Origin: Flaveria trinervia
Taxonomy: Eukaryota; Streptophyta; Magnoliopsida; Asterales; Asteraceae
Direction of reading: 5' to 3'
NCBI GenBank assembly: GCA_025506515.1
Contig: CM046454.1
Span: 34,883,699-34,947,698, forward strand
DNA: 64,000 bases
Below, piece by piece: positions 35,529-46,646 of the stretch. Numbering within the stretch: position 1 is the first letter of the stretch; each line of letters starts with the position of its first letter. A program made the position numbers and the translations under genes. The notes beneath the pieces were generated by a model. That model did not search any database. It saw nothing but the letters and a program-made list of their open reading frames with translations, and had not been told where the DNA came from.

Positions 35529-37458
35529 TTTTATGCATAATGCGTGGTTTGCTAAACCATATGGAAAAATATTGTTACTACAATCCTGCTAACACACATT
35601 ATGCAAATAATGTTAAGAAGGAAAAATTCAGGGAGGGTTTCATATTTAGATCTTATGACATGGTTCAAGTAATGAAAAAGGGAAAGCTTGTTTTTGAAGC
35701 AAGGTTGCTTTTGGAAGAAACTCCTTCTTCCAAAAGGAAAATAACTTCGGAAGATAAAGCTAAGAAAACTCAGAAGAACAAGAGTGTTCCCTTGAAACCT
35801 TTTGATAAGAAGATTACTTCAAAAAAAAGGTGGTGAAGTCTTCTTCCAAAAAGAAAGAACCTTAGGAAGAATGCCATGCTCCTCAAGCTTTAACAAGCTC
35901 ATATACTATGATCAACCAAGGGATGGAATGGAAGATCACAGAAGATGTTGCAGCCCAAACCTCTTCTTCACAAACTCTCATTGAACCCACTTTCTTAACA
36001 TTATGCGCAGGGACATCCATATGACCAGAATAACAATGTGTGGATTGTAGACAGTGGATGCTTCAGGCACATGACAGGGAACACATCTCTACTTCAACAA
36101 TTTCAACATTTTGATGGAGGTCCTGTTCAATTTGGAGGGAAGGCTGGAGGATACATTTCTGGCAGAGGAAGTGTGTCCAACGATAAGTTAAAAGTTGACA
36201 AAGTACAGTTTGTTAAACAGCTTGAACACAATATACTAAGTGTTTCTTAGTTTTGTGATCAAAAGCACCAAATGCTTTTCACAAAACATGTGTGCATTAT
36301 CCTCAAACCTGGGATGACAGTTCCTCCGGAATTAGTGCTTCTTAGATCTCCCAGGAGAGGTGATATGTACAAGCTAGATATAAATAATGATTCCCCACTA
36401 GGTGAAGTATCATGATTTCTTTCCAAAGCTGATGGTGATGAGTCAACACTATGGCGCAAACAAATGTGTCATGTCAATTTTAGTTCCATGAATAAATTGG
36501 ATAAAAGTAACTTGGTACATGGTTTTCCTAAAAAAGAATTTTTCTACAAAGATAACTATGTTGCATGTCTGAAAGGAAAGAAACATAGAGTATCTCATAA
36601 ATCGAAAGTCTTTAACTCTACCACCACTCTATTACACTTATTGCATATGGATCTATTTGATCCCATGAGCATAATGAGCATTAGAAGGAAATCATATTGC
36701 CTTGTGATTGTTGATGATTTTACTAGATTCACATGGGAATTCTTTTTAAGAACTAAAGATGAAACTGCTAAAACTTTAAAATATTTTTTTCTTAAAATTG
36801 AAAATCAAATTGATCACAAGGTAAAAGTATTTAGAAGTGATCAAGGGACTGAGTTTAAAAATCAAGTTCTTGACTCACTCTGTAACTCAAAAGGGATTGC
36901 CAGACATAATAATGCCTCTAGAACTCCTAACCAAAATAGTGTTGCTGAGAGGAGGAATAGGACACTTATTGAGGCTGCTCGAACTATATTAGCTCATTCA
37001 AAGCTGCCTTTAATATTCTGGGCAGAGGTAGTAAGCACTGCATGCTATGTGAGCCTTAACACTCATCCGATGATAGCTGCCTTTAACATTTTGAAGGAAT
37101 AGGTAACTATTAATGTTGCTTCACAGCCAACTAATGCAAATGCTTTTTCTCATTCATTCAATCAGTCCTCATTGAATGAGTTTGAAACAATAGCTGGTCC
37201 AGGTGTTCAAGTTCCATAGCTAAACATGTCCAATGTGGTTCTATCTCTACAACTGGATGTGATCCCAAGGCTTAGAATTCAAAACACTCATCCAGCTGAG
37301 AACATTATTGGAGATGTCTCTGAAGCTGTGAGAACAAGGAGATAAACTCACAATAGGAATGTATGCATATATTCATGCTTTTTATCTCAGATGGAACCCA
37401 AGTAACTAGAGGAAGACAGAAAATATAGTAGGTGGGTTAAATCAATGCAAGAGGAATT
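35529..37458 (+). pseudogene. pol: Copia Q remnant: gag end, protease, integrase, start of RT
   Basis: From 35540 a Lys-rich segment resembles a degraded Gag tail. Protease appears at 36038 (WIVDSGCFRHMTGN). Integrase follows at 36464-37102: an HHCC-like part (about 36480-36590), DLFDPMSIMSIRRK, then FRSDQGTEFKNQ and the Glu region (NSVAERRNRTLIEAART). The linker to RT is 37103-37395. RT begins with WVKSMQEEF at about 37430-37457 and stops where a TGTAACAAC LTR starts. There are several stops (for example 36248-36250 and 37100-37102). Confidence 0.78.
36008..36010 (+). promoter_or_regulatory. Candidate 3' splice site before Q protease
   Basis: CTTTCTTAACATTATGCG then CAG|GG lies 28 bases before the codons for the protease VDSG motif. 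It is positioned as in SIRE-A, SIRE-B and E. Confidence 0.35.
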
Positions 37459-38365
37459 TTGTAACAACCCCCTTGAAACCAAAGTGTTATGGATTCGTGC
37501 AAGAATCCAAGTGTGGGCACTTGTCTAAAGTCATGCGCCTGAAACTGGGCTTATGTGCCTGAATAGTGTTCATGTGCCTGAACAGTGGCCATGCACATGA
37601 ATAGTACCCGTGTGCGTAGAACATTTCACTTGATTTTTGGTTTAAGTGTGCAATGCGCATAAGTCCCAAGTGCCTGAACAGTGCTCATGCATCTGCGAGG
37701 TTTTACTGAAAATTGGCTGAGGCCATGCGCCTGGGTCCCGGGCATCCCAACACTTGTCATGTGCCCTAACAGTTATCATGCGCCTAGAATTTTTTCTATA
37801 TATTTATATATGTATTCAAAGTTCTAATCAATTCTACTATCAAAAATTTCACTCATATCTTGTTAATCGATTTTTTTAGAGTAAAACTTTAATTTAAATT
37901 ACCATTGGTATGATTTAAAGATTTTATTCGACTTTTATTTAGTGCAATTTAGCTATTTGTGATAAGGTCAATTTCCTACACTTAAATGTATAATAATATC
38001 AAAGTGTTACTATAAAGCATTCGCGAATTATACCATAATAATAATAAAAATATTTTAAAAAATTCAAATAAAACCTCCACTAAACAACAAACTTGGCCGC
38101 CCACTTACCCACCCACCATCTTTCTAGAATCTTGCAACACATAATCTCTCTCTCCCCCTTTCTAATACATGCAGAACTCGACTTTCTCTGCTCTCACACT
38201 CTAACTCTCAGATTCTCTCTATTTCTCTACTCTCTCTACAAAAGAACACACACATTTCTTCATTTTCTAACAAGAGCAACCAAGGATTCGTCTCTCTATT
38301 GTCGAAAGTGTAAGTAGTTTCGTAATCCTACATCCCAAACATTCGAATACTCACTCTTTTCTAGC
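37459..38365 (+). repeat. Gypsy-type LTR remnant starting TGTAACAAC
   Basis: It begins exactly where copia Q's RT is interrupted. TGTAACAACCCC is a common plant gypsy LTR start. The U3 carries repeated ATGCGCCTGAA/ATGTGCCTGAA words with AACAGTG spacers (about 37530-37790). A TATA-like stretch is at about 37797-37815 and a CT-rich leader at 38140-38240. GTGTAAGTAG near 38308 looks like a splice donor. The right end cannot be fixed: it abuts the minus-strand third ORF of E at 38366 without a TG...CA end. Confidence 0.6.
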
Positions 38366-39751
38366 TTAAACTGTGTTCTGTTTGTTCAACCAGAAACTTG
38401 CGGCTATGTTCTTGTCTTTAGTAGTGGAGGGCAGAGGTGTAGTGGAGAAAGTGGGTGGTATGGTAGTGGTGGTAGTTGTGGTGGTGGTAGGTGGAGTGAT
38501 GGTAGTGGTGGTGGTTATGAAGGTCGGTCTTCTCTTCTTTTTCTTCAGGTCATGGGGCTGAGCCATCCTTTTCTTCCTCAATCCTTTCGAGGAGGATGCT
38601 CCCCCTACAGCACTACTCGGCTGTCGGGAGCATACGTGGGATCGGTATCATTCATTCCCGACCCGCCGAGGCGTTCACCAACCGCCCAGAGCCCTCGCTC
38701 TGTGGCAACCACCTTGCTGCCTACAGTTCGAGTGAGGGGCTCCTCATCAGTATCCTCCTCATCAGGTTGGAAGTCCTAATGGAATCCAGCATCCTCAGTA
38801 TCTCTTTGGGTGGGTGCTGGAGATACTATATTAGAAATGGGGGCCCTCGGTTGAGTGGGCCCTGTATCTCCACCCGCACCGTTGTCATCGTCATCTAAGC
38901 CATTGTCTGGGAGCTCGATCTGCTCAGTATCCGAGTCACTATCGTCGTGGCGCCACTTTCTTCATGAGGGCGCCACATAGTCTTCACGGGCCAGATGCCC
39001 AAACAGTCGTCTCGCAGGGGGTTTCACCTGCTTTCCCCTGTATACTATCATCCGACCCAAGATGGTATCATCGTCACCTCGAGTGCTACCGCATCCTCCT
39101 TCTCCTTTGGCAACAAAGGGAGCTTTTGGTCTATGATCATCTGTAAGAATCGAGGGTACATGCAAAAGCCCTCCTCGCCTTTTCCTTTATGTTCTCCACC
39201 AGGTAGGTGAAGATCATCCTGGAGAAGCTGAACGGATGGTTCAGCACCAATGCCACATAGGCGTTCTGTATTTGATCAGACAACTCATCAAAACCCCCCT
39301 TCCGTGAGGCAATGCACTTGAGCAGCACATGGGCTAAGTACTTAAGCTGAGGACACAGGTTGCTCTTGTTGAGCACACCTGAGTTGATATCCCCAGAGTA
39401 CTTGGCCCGCAGAAAACAACCTCGTACTGTCAATGGATGTAGACGGGTAGGGCAATCAGCATCATCCCTGAGCTCTAACACTGTCCTGAGATCATCCTCA
39501 GTGATCTCTATGGGCTGACAAAAAATAGAACTCCTGATCTGGTGGGGCATTGAAGTCCTGTCAACCACCGCGCCTTCTTAGAAGGCCTGCTGAATAGAGC
39601 GGTATGGTGTACAGGGAGTAGAGATGGCATGAGAGATCCTCGATCTCCGTAGAAACAAGATAATGTTAGAAAAGTCTGAGGAATTTCTGGATGTCAGATC
39701 CAGATGAGCACAGATGTTGTGCTTAGTGCTCATAGTCTAACGACTAGCCAT
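38366..39751 (-). pseudogene. Element E third (envelope-like) ORF
   Basis: The first ATG, 39751, directly follows a CAG acceptor-like signal (CAG|ATGGCTAGTCG) but meets a TAG after four codons; the next ATG is 39733 (MSTKHNICAHLDL). A frame change and stop lie near 39575-39560. The main domain runs 39568-39137 (FCQPIEITEDDLRTVLELRDDADCP). By position and the opening ATGGCT/ATGGCG it is the counterpart of the SIRE third ORF. The tail is Pro/Ser-rich and then a long Thr-rich stretch (about 38540-38420), ending at TAA 38366-38368. Thr/Pro-rich tails could be glycosylated, but I see no signal peptide. Function unknown; envelope-like is only the usual label. Confidence 0.6.
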
Positions 39752-39829
39752 CTGTTACACAATGAATATAAACATTAGTAACCATCAAGGAGTAATAACT
39801 TGAATCATTTGGACTTGAAATTTTTCTTG

Positions 39830-40060
39830 TTCTGTAGTGCGAATGAGACTGTGCAATTGAGCTGTAGTCATGCTAATGAGCAGTGCGACTGAGTTCTAGT
39901 CGTGCAAATGAACTCATACGTACGACTGAACATGCGACTAGGCTAATACTTATGCAAACTTATGTGTTTACACTAGTCGTGCGACTGAACTCATACACAT
40001 GGTTCAATCGTGCGGTTTAGCCATTCGCACAACTCAGTCCTGCGACTAAAGTTCATCAGA
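39830..40060. repeat. Palindrome array upstream of E third ORF (proximal)
   Basis: Repeated words TAGTCGTGC, GTGCGACTGA and CGTACGACTGA form small inverted repeats, for example CTAGTCGTGCGACTG near 39973-39990. This is the same vocabulary as in the E-family LTR U3. Confidence 0.65.
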
Positions 40061-40452
40061 TTGTCCATTCGCATGACAGACTAACTGTTCAATTCAAAAT
40101 CAAATATTGAACAATCTTTAATGTTAGACATCGTGGTTAGGCTCATTAGACTCGCAAATCATCGACAAAACACATTATCACATTTAATTTCATAATGGAC
40201 TTAGTTTTATTAGTTTATTTGTCAATGTAAGTTACAGTTTCTTTAGGGCCAAATATCTGTCGAATTTGGACTTAAATCGATGGATATTTTCAATGGATTG
40301 CACCGCATTATACCTGTATAGTCAATAGAAATCGTCAGTACACAACAAACAATAGTCCTGAAGGCTCAAATGAAAATTTGGCAGGGTAACGGTATGTTCG
40401 TGCAATGTAGGGGCGATTGGGAGTGATGACCAACTGCGACCGACTCACCCTC

Positions 40453-40461
40453 TATTTATAC
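40453..40461 (-). promoter_or_regulatory. Candidate internal TATA box in E spacer
   Basis: Minus-strand GTATAAATA lies immediately downstream of the palindrome array, just as the TATA box follows the array in E-family LTRs. The third-ORF ATG is about 700 bases farther on. CTATACAG|GTATAA near 40312 and the acceptor at 39752 could frame a leader intron. Confidence 0.45.
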
Positions 40462-40474
40462 TAGGGTTTACTTT

Positions 40475-40640
40475 CAGTCATGCGACTGAGCCCAGTCGCA
40501 TAGATGATTCATGCGACTGAAGATCAGTCGTGCGACTAGCACAGTCGGTCATCTCTAGTCGTGTGACTAGAAGTCAGTCGTGCGACTGGGTCATTCGTTA
40601 ACTTTAATCCATGTGAATTGCACATCCTGATGGTCCAATC
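40475..40640. repeat. Palindrome array upstream of E third ORF (distal)
   Basis: Units include CAGTCATGCGACTG (40475-40488), CAGTCGTGCGACT and CTAGTCGTGTGACTAG (40555-40570). Both arms change together between units, so pairing is kept. Confidence 0.7.
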
Positions 40641-40810
40641 GCAAATATGTCCCAACCGTGTGAGTTAATCGTACGATTGGGCACATTCGTATCTCCCAAT
40701 CGTATGAGTCGTCCATAATTTTGGTCCAGTCGTGCAAATGAATCATACTCATGATTTTAACTTTTTCACCATTCCACACTTTTATCTTTTGAGTAAACAT
40801 TATGAGCATT

Positions 40811-40946
40811 TGATCATCTCAGACATGATCATTTTAACTTGAAAAGCTTTTGACCACCTCAGATGTGGTCCTTTTAAACCACTTTGTCACCTCAGATGTG
40901 ACCCATTATTATTTGAAAGAACGTGTGGTCGCATCAGTCATGATCG
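40811..40946. repeat. Four hairpins with a shared CTCAGAY-like loop
   Basis: Hairpin 1: arms TGATCAT and ATGATCA around CTCAGAC (40811-40831). Hairpin 2: GACCAC and GTGGTC around CTCAGAT (40852-40870). Hairpin 3: GTCAC and GTGAC around CTCAGAT (40886-40902). A fourth, imperfect unit is at about 40926-40946. Spacing is 34-40 bases. Confidence 0.8.
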
Positions 40947-41513
40947 TTTAGATGATAAGGTCCCTTATCAACTTCCATGACATAGTCCGATACACACTTT
41001 GTACAGAAATAAAAGAAATAATACTGAAAACTTAAAAATAAGACATGTTTTTGTGTTTTTGTGAGGGTAAACTCCTAAGATGTAGTTCTAAGGAACAATT
41101 TTTCTGAGAGAGCAGCTTCAATCATTTAAACCATACATGGACTAATTCAAGTTGGAATCATACAGGAGATTCAAATCATTCAGGACAAGTTATTTAAAAC
41201 TTTTGATGATCTATTCATGCTTTTCATATAGAGTCATTTAGAAAATTTGGGAAATCATACTAGTACCATTAGGTCCCTACACTGATTTGAACTTTCAAGA
41301 ATTGTAGCCACAATGATTGTTAGTATATTTGTCCTCTTAAATCCATACACAGACTTTCAACACAGATTGGTGATGGTTAAGGTTTGTTTATTTCAACCAG
41401 CATTTGTGGATCCCACACTTATATAGTAATCAACATTCCTCAGGAGATTTTTGAGCGGTCTAAGGGTAGTGTTCAAGAAGACATATTCTTAGAACTTTCA
41501 AAGAGAAGCCAAT

Positions 41514-41621
41514 CCTCACGTCAGTGCCACCGCACAGCAGAGAGGCGGCAAACAACAATGAGTTCTAGAATATATAGATTATGCTTATCCTCAGGTCAGT
41601 GCCACCGCACAGCAGAGAGGC
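41514..41621 (-). repeat. Pair of 33-base repeats in E, related to P2 repeats
   Basis: The two copies (41514-41546 and 41589-41621) share GTGCCACCGCACAGCAGAG. The reverse complement aligns with the 33-base repeats of P2 at 31951-32083. Both sets lie between the coding region and the element end. Confidence 0.75.
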
Positions 41622-42170
41622 ACATAACCCATCTTCTTGTTTGAGAATTTTCATTCTTTTTGCACAGACCACACCGACAACATAAGTTATCAGTTTGATT
41701 GCATTGTTTTATGTGCTTTTGCTCATGCTTTGGTCTTACGCACACATTTGTGGCATTTCTTTTGCTCGTCACCCCTTATTGGAATCTTGTTGATTGTGTT
41801 ATCTAGGGATAAGGTGTTACCCACAACTATGCAAACATCTTAGTTTAATCTTGAAATCACCAAAGAGGTCTAGTCATTTATTGTGTTGAATCTACCAACA
41901 TATCATCTTTGGTCTAGCAACCTCTAGGTCTACTTTCTTTGTGTTACCTTAGTGGTAGCTAGCTTATCTATCATATTTCCTTTTATATTGCTCAGACTAC
42001 ACAGACTTATACTTGAACTTTACATTTTTTTCAATTTTGATTTTTAAAGTCCCAAATGGTTTGTACCTGTGTACTATCATATTCCAAAAATTGAATCGGT
42101 ATCACACATACGATCTTATTATTATCATCTTGCCTCTTCTTTTCCCTCGTCTTTTTTTATAGCCTAAACC

Positions 42171-42188
42171 TATTCTCCCCCTAAAATT
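42171..42188 (-). promoter_or_regulatory. Purine tract after E pol
   Basis: The minus strand reads TTTTAGGGGGAGAATA about 180 bases after the pol stop. An almost identical tract lies in P2 (31508-31524). It may be an additional polypurine tract; multiple such tracts have been described in sireviruses. Confidence 0.5.
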
Positions 42189-42371
42189 ATAAAACCACCA
42201 CGGCGTAGCGTTTTAGGATTTTAATAGGCAAGGAAATAAACCAATTGTAATGAAACGAATTTAACATTAAACAAAGACAAGAGAATAAAATAAAATTAAA
42301 TTAAAAATGTAAAAAATAAAAGAAACTAGACACGACATATTGGACTACACATGGTCATCTTCAGGAATGAC

Positions 42372-45300
42372 CTAACTTCTCTTTTTAATGCCGTTGACCT
42401 CTAACAAATATAAAAAACATGGTTTGTCAAATGCCTTTGTATAGAGGTCAGCGCGTTGAAAATCCGTATTTATGTTTACCACATTGATTAAGTTCTTTTC
42501 AAAGAAATCACGTATAAAGTGATATTTAATACCGATATGTTTGGTCTTAGGATGTTGGACCGGGTTCTTAGTAACTGCAATTGCAGCAGAGTTATCAACA
42601 AAGATTGGAGTAGAAGAGAAGTGCAAACCATAATCCCGCATTTGCTGTTGAATCCATATGATTTGAGAACAGTAGCTTGCAGTAGCAACGTATTTAGCTT
42701 CACAGGTTGACAATGAAACCGAGGTCTGCTTCTTGCATTGCCAGGTTACTAATCTTCTTCCAAAGAACTGACACCCTGCTGATGTAGATTTGTAGTTCAT
42801 CTTGCAGCCGCCGTAATCCGAGTCGCTATACGCTGTAAGCTCAAAGTCATCATCATGAGGGTACCACAACCCAAGTGTGAGTGTGCCCTTCAGATAACAA
42901 AAAATCCTTTTGACCCCAATTAGATGGTTCACCTTAGGCTTTGCCTGATATCGTGAGCATAAACATGTAGCATACATTATATCAGGTCGGGAGGTAGTGA
43001 GGTACATGAAAGATCCGATCATCCCTTGGTACATAGTGGTATCTACCAGATCACCACTCTCATTGGGTGCTACATCATGGTTTGTAGCAAGTGGAGTGCC
43101 AACCATAGACTCATTCTCCATGTCAAACCGACTGAGAATATCCCCTACATACTTGGTCTGATGTAGGAAGATCCTATTTGGTGTCTGATCAACATGTAAC
43201 CCGAGAAAGAAGTTCATCTCCCTCATTGCACTCATCTCAAACTCAGCCTTCATTACTGCTTCAAACTCTTTGCATAATTCTTCATTCTTTGAACCGAAGA
43301 TTATGTCATCGACATAGATTGTACGAGTAGTAAATCTCCATCTTTTTCTTTGATAAACAATGTATAGTCAATGACTCCCCTGCGAAAACCGTGTCTCACA
43401 AGATGAGTCGAGAGTTTCTCATACGAGGCCCTCGGAGCTTGATGAAACCCATATAGTGCCTTGCCAAGTTTGTAAACTCTATCCCGATGATATGGATCCT
43501 CAAATCCCTCGGGTTGACTGACATACACTGTCTCTCGAATCTCACCATGAAGGAATGCACTCTTCACATCTAGTTGATAAACTTTGATTTTCATATACGA
43601 TGCATAGGCAAGATAGATGCGGATTGCTTCCATCCGTGCCACTGGTGCAAACACTTCATTGTAGTCGATACCCTCAACTTGTCAAAAACCCTAAACGACA
43701 AGCCGAGCATTATTTCTGATGATCACTCCCTGATCATCTTTCTTGCATTTCAAGACCCATTTGGTACCGATGACTTTAGCACCTTTAGGTCTATCTACTA
43801 GAGTCCATACACCTAACTTCTTAAACTGAAGAAGTTCTTCCTGCATGGCACTCACCCAAGCCTCATCATTTAGTGCTTCACTTACATATTTTGGCTCAAA
43901 CTGAGACACCAAGCAGTGGTAGGCACCATCATGAATGTATCCCTTTTCCATCACATAGGCATAATCAGCTGAGTACAGCTAATTTCTAGTCTGAACCCCT
44001 GATCTCACATCTCCTATAATATTATCCAAAGGATAATAGACGTTTAGATGTGAGCGGGGAGTTGTTGGAACAACTACCTCAGAATCAAGATTGTGAACAT
44101 TTGGTTCTGAATCTAAGGAAATAGGAGTCCGAGGTTCCGACATCTCAGATGCATCATTATGAGATGCTTGAGGACTTAAGGTAAGAGGAACCTATGCATC
44201 CTGGTTGTTCTGATCATTTTCCATATGTTCTTCATTAGAGGAGGAGTCACTCACCTCAAGTGCCCCCCCTAAATTGGTAGATGATGGACATTGTGAACTG
44301 GATGGTGTTGAATCTTGAGACGGTGTGTTCAAGACATCATACATCATCTTGTTTGCCAACTCGTCTTCTGAAGTAGAAAAAGGAATATTGAAGGATTTGA
44401 AGAATCCATCATAGTCGAAGAAGTAAGCAGGTCCTTTTCCAGCAAGCGGTGTGATGTATCTCTGAACATCAACGTTACACCACACCTCTACTTGACCCGT
44501 TGAGTTGTTGTAAACTCTCTTGTTCGGTATGTTGTATCCTAGAAAAATCCCTTCATCAACCTTCTCACTAAATTTCCCTTCCTGAGTCTTCTTCAGTAGG
44601 GTGCATGGAGCACCAAACGGCTCGAGATACTCCAAGTTAGGTTTACGTCGTTGTAGTAACTCGTAGCACGTTTTTCCATGCGTTTCACAACCAGAACTCG
44701 ATTAAGCATGTAACATGCATTTGCTACTACTTTATTCCAAAATTGAATAGGCAGTTTCGAGTCTGCCAACATAGTATGTGACGTCTCTATCAAGCTGCGA
44801 TTATTCCGTTCAGCAACCCCGTTCATTTGAGGAGTGTAGGCAGAGGTGAATTGATGCACAATTCCCTTTTCCTTGCAATATGCCCCATCCACTGATTCTT
44901 GAACTCGGTTCCGTTGTCTGAGCACACCTGTCGTACCTTCAGCTTGTATAGGGATTCCAGTGTAGTTACTAATTTCTTGAAAGATTCAAATGTTTCTGAT
45001 TTGGATTTCAGAAACATTACCCAAGAGAATCTTGAGTAGTCATCTGTAACTACATAGCAATACAAGTCGCCTGCAATGCTTCTTGTACTGACTAGACCAA
45101 ACAGATCCATGTGAAGGAGCTCAAGAGGAAGTTCTATAGAATGGGCTTTCTTTTCCTTATGAGACTTCTTCATCTGTTTGCCCTTTTTGCACGCAACACA
45201 GAAATCCGAAGTTGGAAGTTTTTGACATTTACTCCCCTCACTAGATCATTCTAGACCAAGTGATTCATCTTCCTCGGATTTATGTGTCCCATTCTCCTAT

Positions 45301-45751
45301 GCTAGGAGATGGAATCCTTCTCAGTGGCTTTGGACAAGAAGCACTGAACTTCATGATCCGTTGTGGAGGCCATTGAGAGATCCAAAACATAAAGATCATT
45401 ATATCTTAAAGCTAACATTAGAATCTGGTCCTTTGGAATCATGTAGTCCTTCTTTAGAACGTAGCACTTCTTGTTGTCAAAGACTACCTTGAATCCTTTA
45501 TCACAAATTTGAGAGACTGAAAGCAAGTTATTCTGTAGTTGTTGGACGTAGTTTACCTTGTCAGACTTAACCTTTTCGTTTCCCACTTCCCCTTGGGCTG
45601 TGATGTACCCGCAAACATGCTCTCCTTTAATTTGTCTGATGTTTGATAGAAGAGCTCTGTTCCCTGTCATGTGTCTGGATGCTCCGCTATCTACAATCCA
45701 TGTGTTAGTCTCATCACAATAGCGAACACCCTGCACATTCAATGAAAACAT
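42372..45751 (-). pseudogene. pol: Element E pol: protease, integrase, RT, RNase H
   Basis: A pol frame opens at ATG 45751, overlapping the gag stop (taATG). Protease: TWIVDSGASRHMTGN (about 45715-45665). Integrase core: LLHMDLFGLVSTRSIAGD (about 45120-45070), CSDNGTEFKN (about 44925-44895), and after a frame change the Glu region AERNNRSLIE (about 44815-44785). Linker: 44635-44192. RT: AWVSAMQEELLQFKK (about 43865-43820) and DVKSAFLHGE (about 43575-43545). The codons for YVDD are present at 43305-43316 but a one-base loss just before shifts the frame. RNase H: YSDSDYGGCK (about 42835-42800), CEAKYVATA and VDNSAAIAV, to the stop at 42372. Other breaks lie near 45300-45180, 44640, 43980 and 43690. 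Confidence 0.9.
45731..45733 (-). promoter_or_regulatory. Candidate 3' splice site at E gag/pol junction
   Basis: After the gag TAA (45753-45751) the minus strand reads TGTTTTCATTGAATGTG then CAG|GG. This matches a plant splice acceptor and sits where the other elements have theirs. Confidence 0.45.
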
Positions 45752-46646
45752 TAGTTCATGTTAGGAACCCAAGCCTTCACTGGCTTTGGTTTCCCTGAGG
45801 CATCACACATCATAAATTCAACCCATTGACCATTTGAGGTTGAGGGAAGCTTAGATTTCGGTTTGGTCTCATTTTCAGAAGCGGAGGCGGATTTTTCTTT
45901 CCATAGACCAGCTTTGTGTAAGACCTGTTTGTGATAGACAGACCACTGGCTGATGGATTGAACTTTGGGTTCACTAGACCTTTTTGGAGGCTTCATAGAG
46001 TTCCTCTTAAAAGATCTAGGTGTAGATACTGGAAGTTCTACTTTCCTCCTCGGTGTCTGATAATAAGGACACTGAGACGCTATGTGACCATACTCTCCAT
46101 AATTATAGCAGGATCTACTTTCAACTTTATGGTTTACTAGTTTTGGTGGAGATGTAAAAGTCATGTAGTTGACATCATTATGCTTGGATTAGACACTTCT
46201 TTATTAGATGTGTGACTTGGTTTTACAAACTTAATTGCCTTACCTGGTTTTACATCTTTTATCTCTTGTTTACCTGGACTTTGACATGAGCTCGTGATTG
46301 ATTAGGTTTTATAGTCTTTTTGGGTTCTTGTTTGACTTGGTTTGACCCAGACTTTAAGTTAACCTTTTCAAATTCAGTTTCCAGGTTAACACAAGGCATC
46401 TTCCCTTTTGCCTTTGAAGTGGCCTCCTTTTGTTTAAAGTCAGATTCATTTGATTTACTTATAGAATCTGGATCACTAACAAGAGGAGTTGACACCACGT
46501 GATCCTTGATGGGGTTATTGTTAATAGGTTTACTTTTGGTGTTCATCAAGGTCTCAGGTGGTGGTGGAACCACTTTGTATCCCAACCCCTCCCTATTATT
46601 TCTCTCTCTCACTAAGTGTTGGACAATGTGTGATGAGCTTGTCCGA
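45751..46646 (-). pseudogene. gag: Element E gag, distal half
   Basis: Coding starts at the SIRE-B boundary (46646) and continues the frame left at 61326. It passes a Glu/Lys/Ser-rich region (46612-46259). A frame change near 46200 leads into a zinc-knuckle segment, SCYNYGEYGHIASQC (about 46115-46070), in which the second metal-binding Cys is Tyr. It ends KAWVPNMN with TAA at 45751-45753. The other gag half is at 61326-63257. Confidence 0.83.

Larger units (their letters stand above)
39757..42371 (-). other. E spacer between pol and third ORF: palindrome arrays, TATA box, repeats
   Basis: No protein gene is recognised in 2.6 kb. From the pol side (minus strand) it contains: a purine tract (42188-42171), two copies of a 33-base repeat (41621-41589, 41546-41514), a cluster of hairpins with loop CTCAGAY (40946-40811), a palindrome array of CAGTCGTGCGACTG type (40640-40475), a TATA box (40461-40453), and a second palindrome array (40060-39830). 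This resembles an LTR U3 region, but no LTR ends or primer-binding site flank it. Confidence 0.65.
38366..46646 (-). mobile_element. Element E (sirevirus-like copia), distal part
   Basis: This is the minus-strand continuation of element E downstream of the SIRE-B insertion: end of gag, pol, a 2.6 kb spacer and a third ORF. The proximal part is at 61326-64000. The 3' LTR expected to the left of 38366 is missing; a gypsy LTR stands there instead, so the end was probably deleted. Confidence 0.82.

Noticed and set aside
38373..38561. Valine-rich open frame on the + strand
   Set aside because: Antisense of the Thr-rich tail of the E third ORF.
40475..40640. CRISPR-like regularly spaced repeats
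   Set aside because: The palindromic units are short, variable and without unique spacers of constant size, no cas genes are present, and the context is a plant retrotransposon.
39757..41300. A separate inserted E-type LTR in the pol to third-ORF spacer
   Set aside because: The array and TATA box fit, but I find no TG...CA ends, no adjacent primer-binding site and no similarity to the U5 part of the E LTR (63723-63900).
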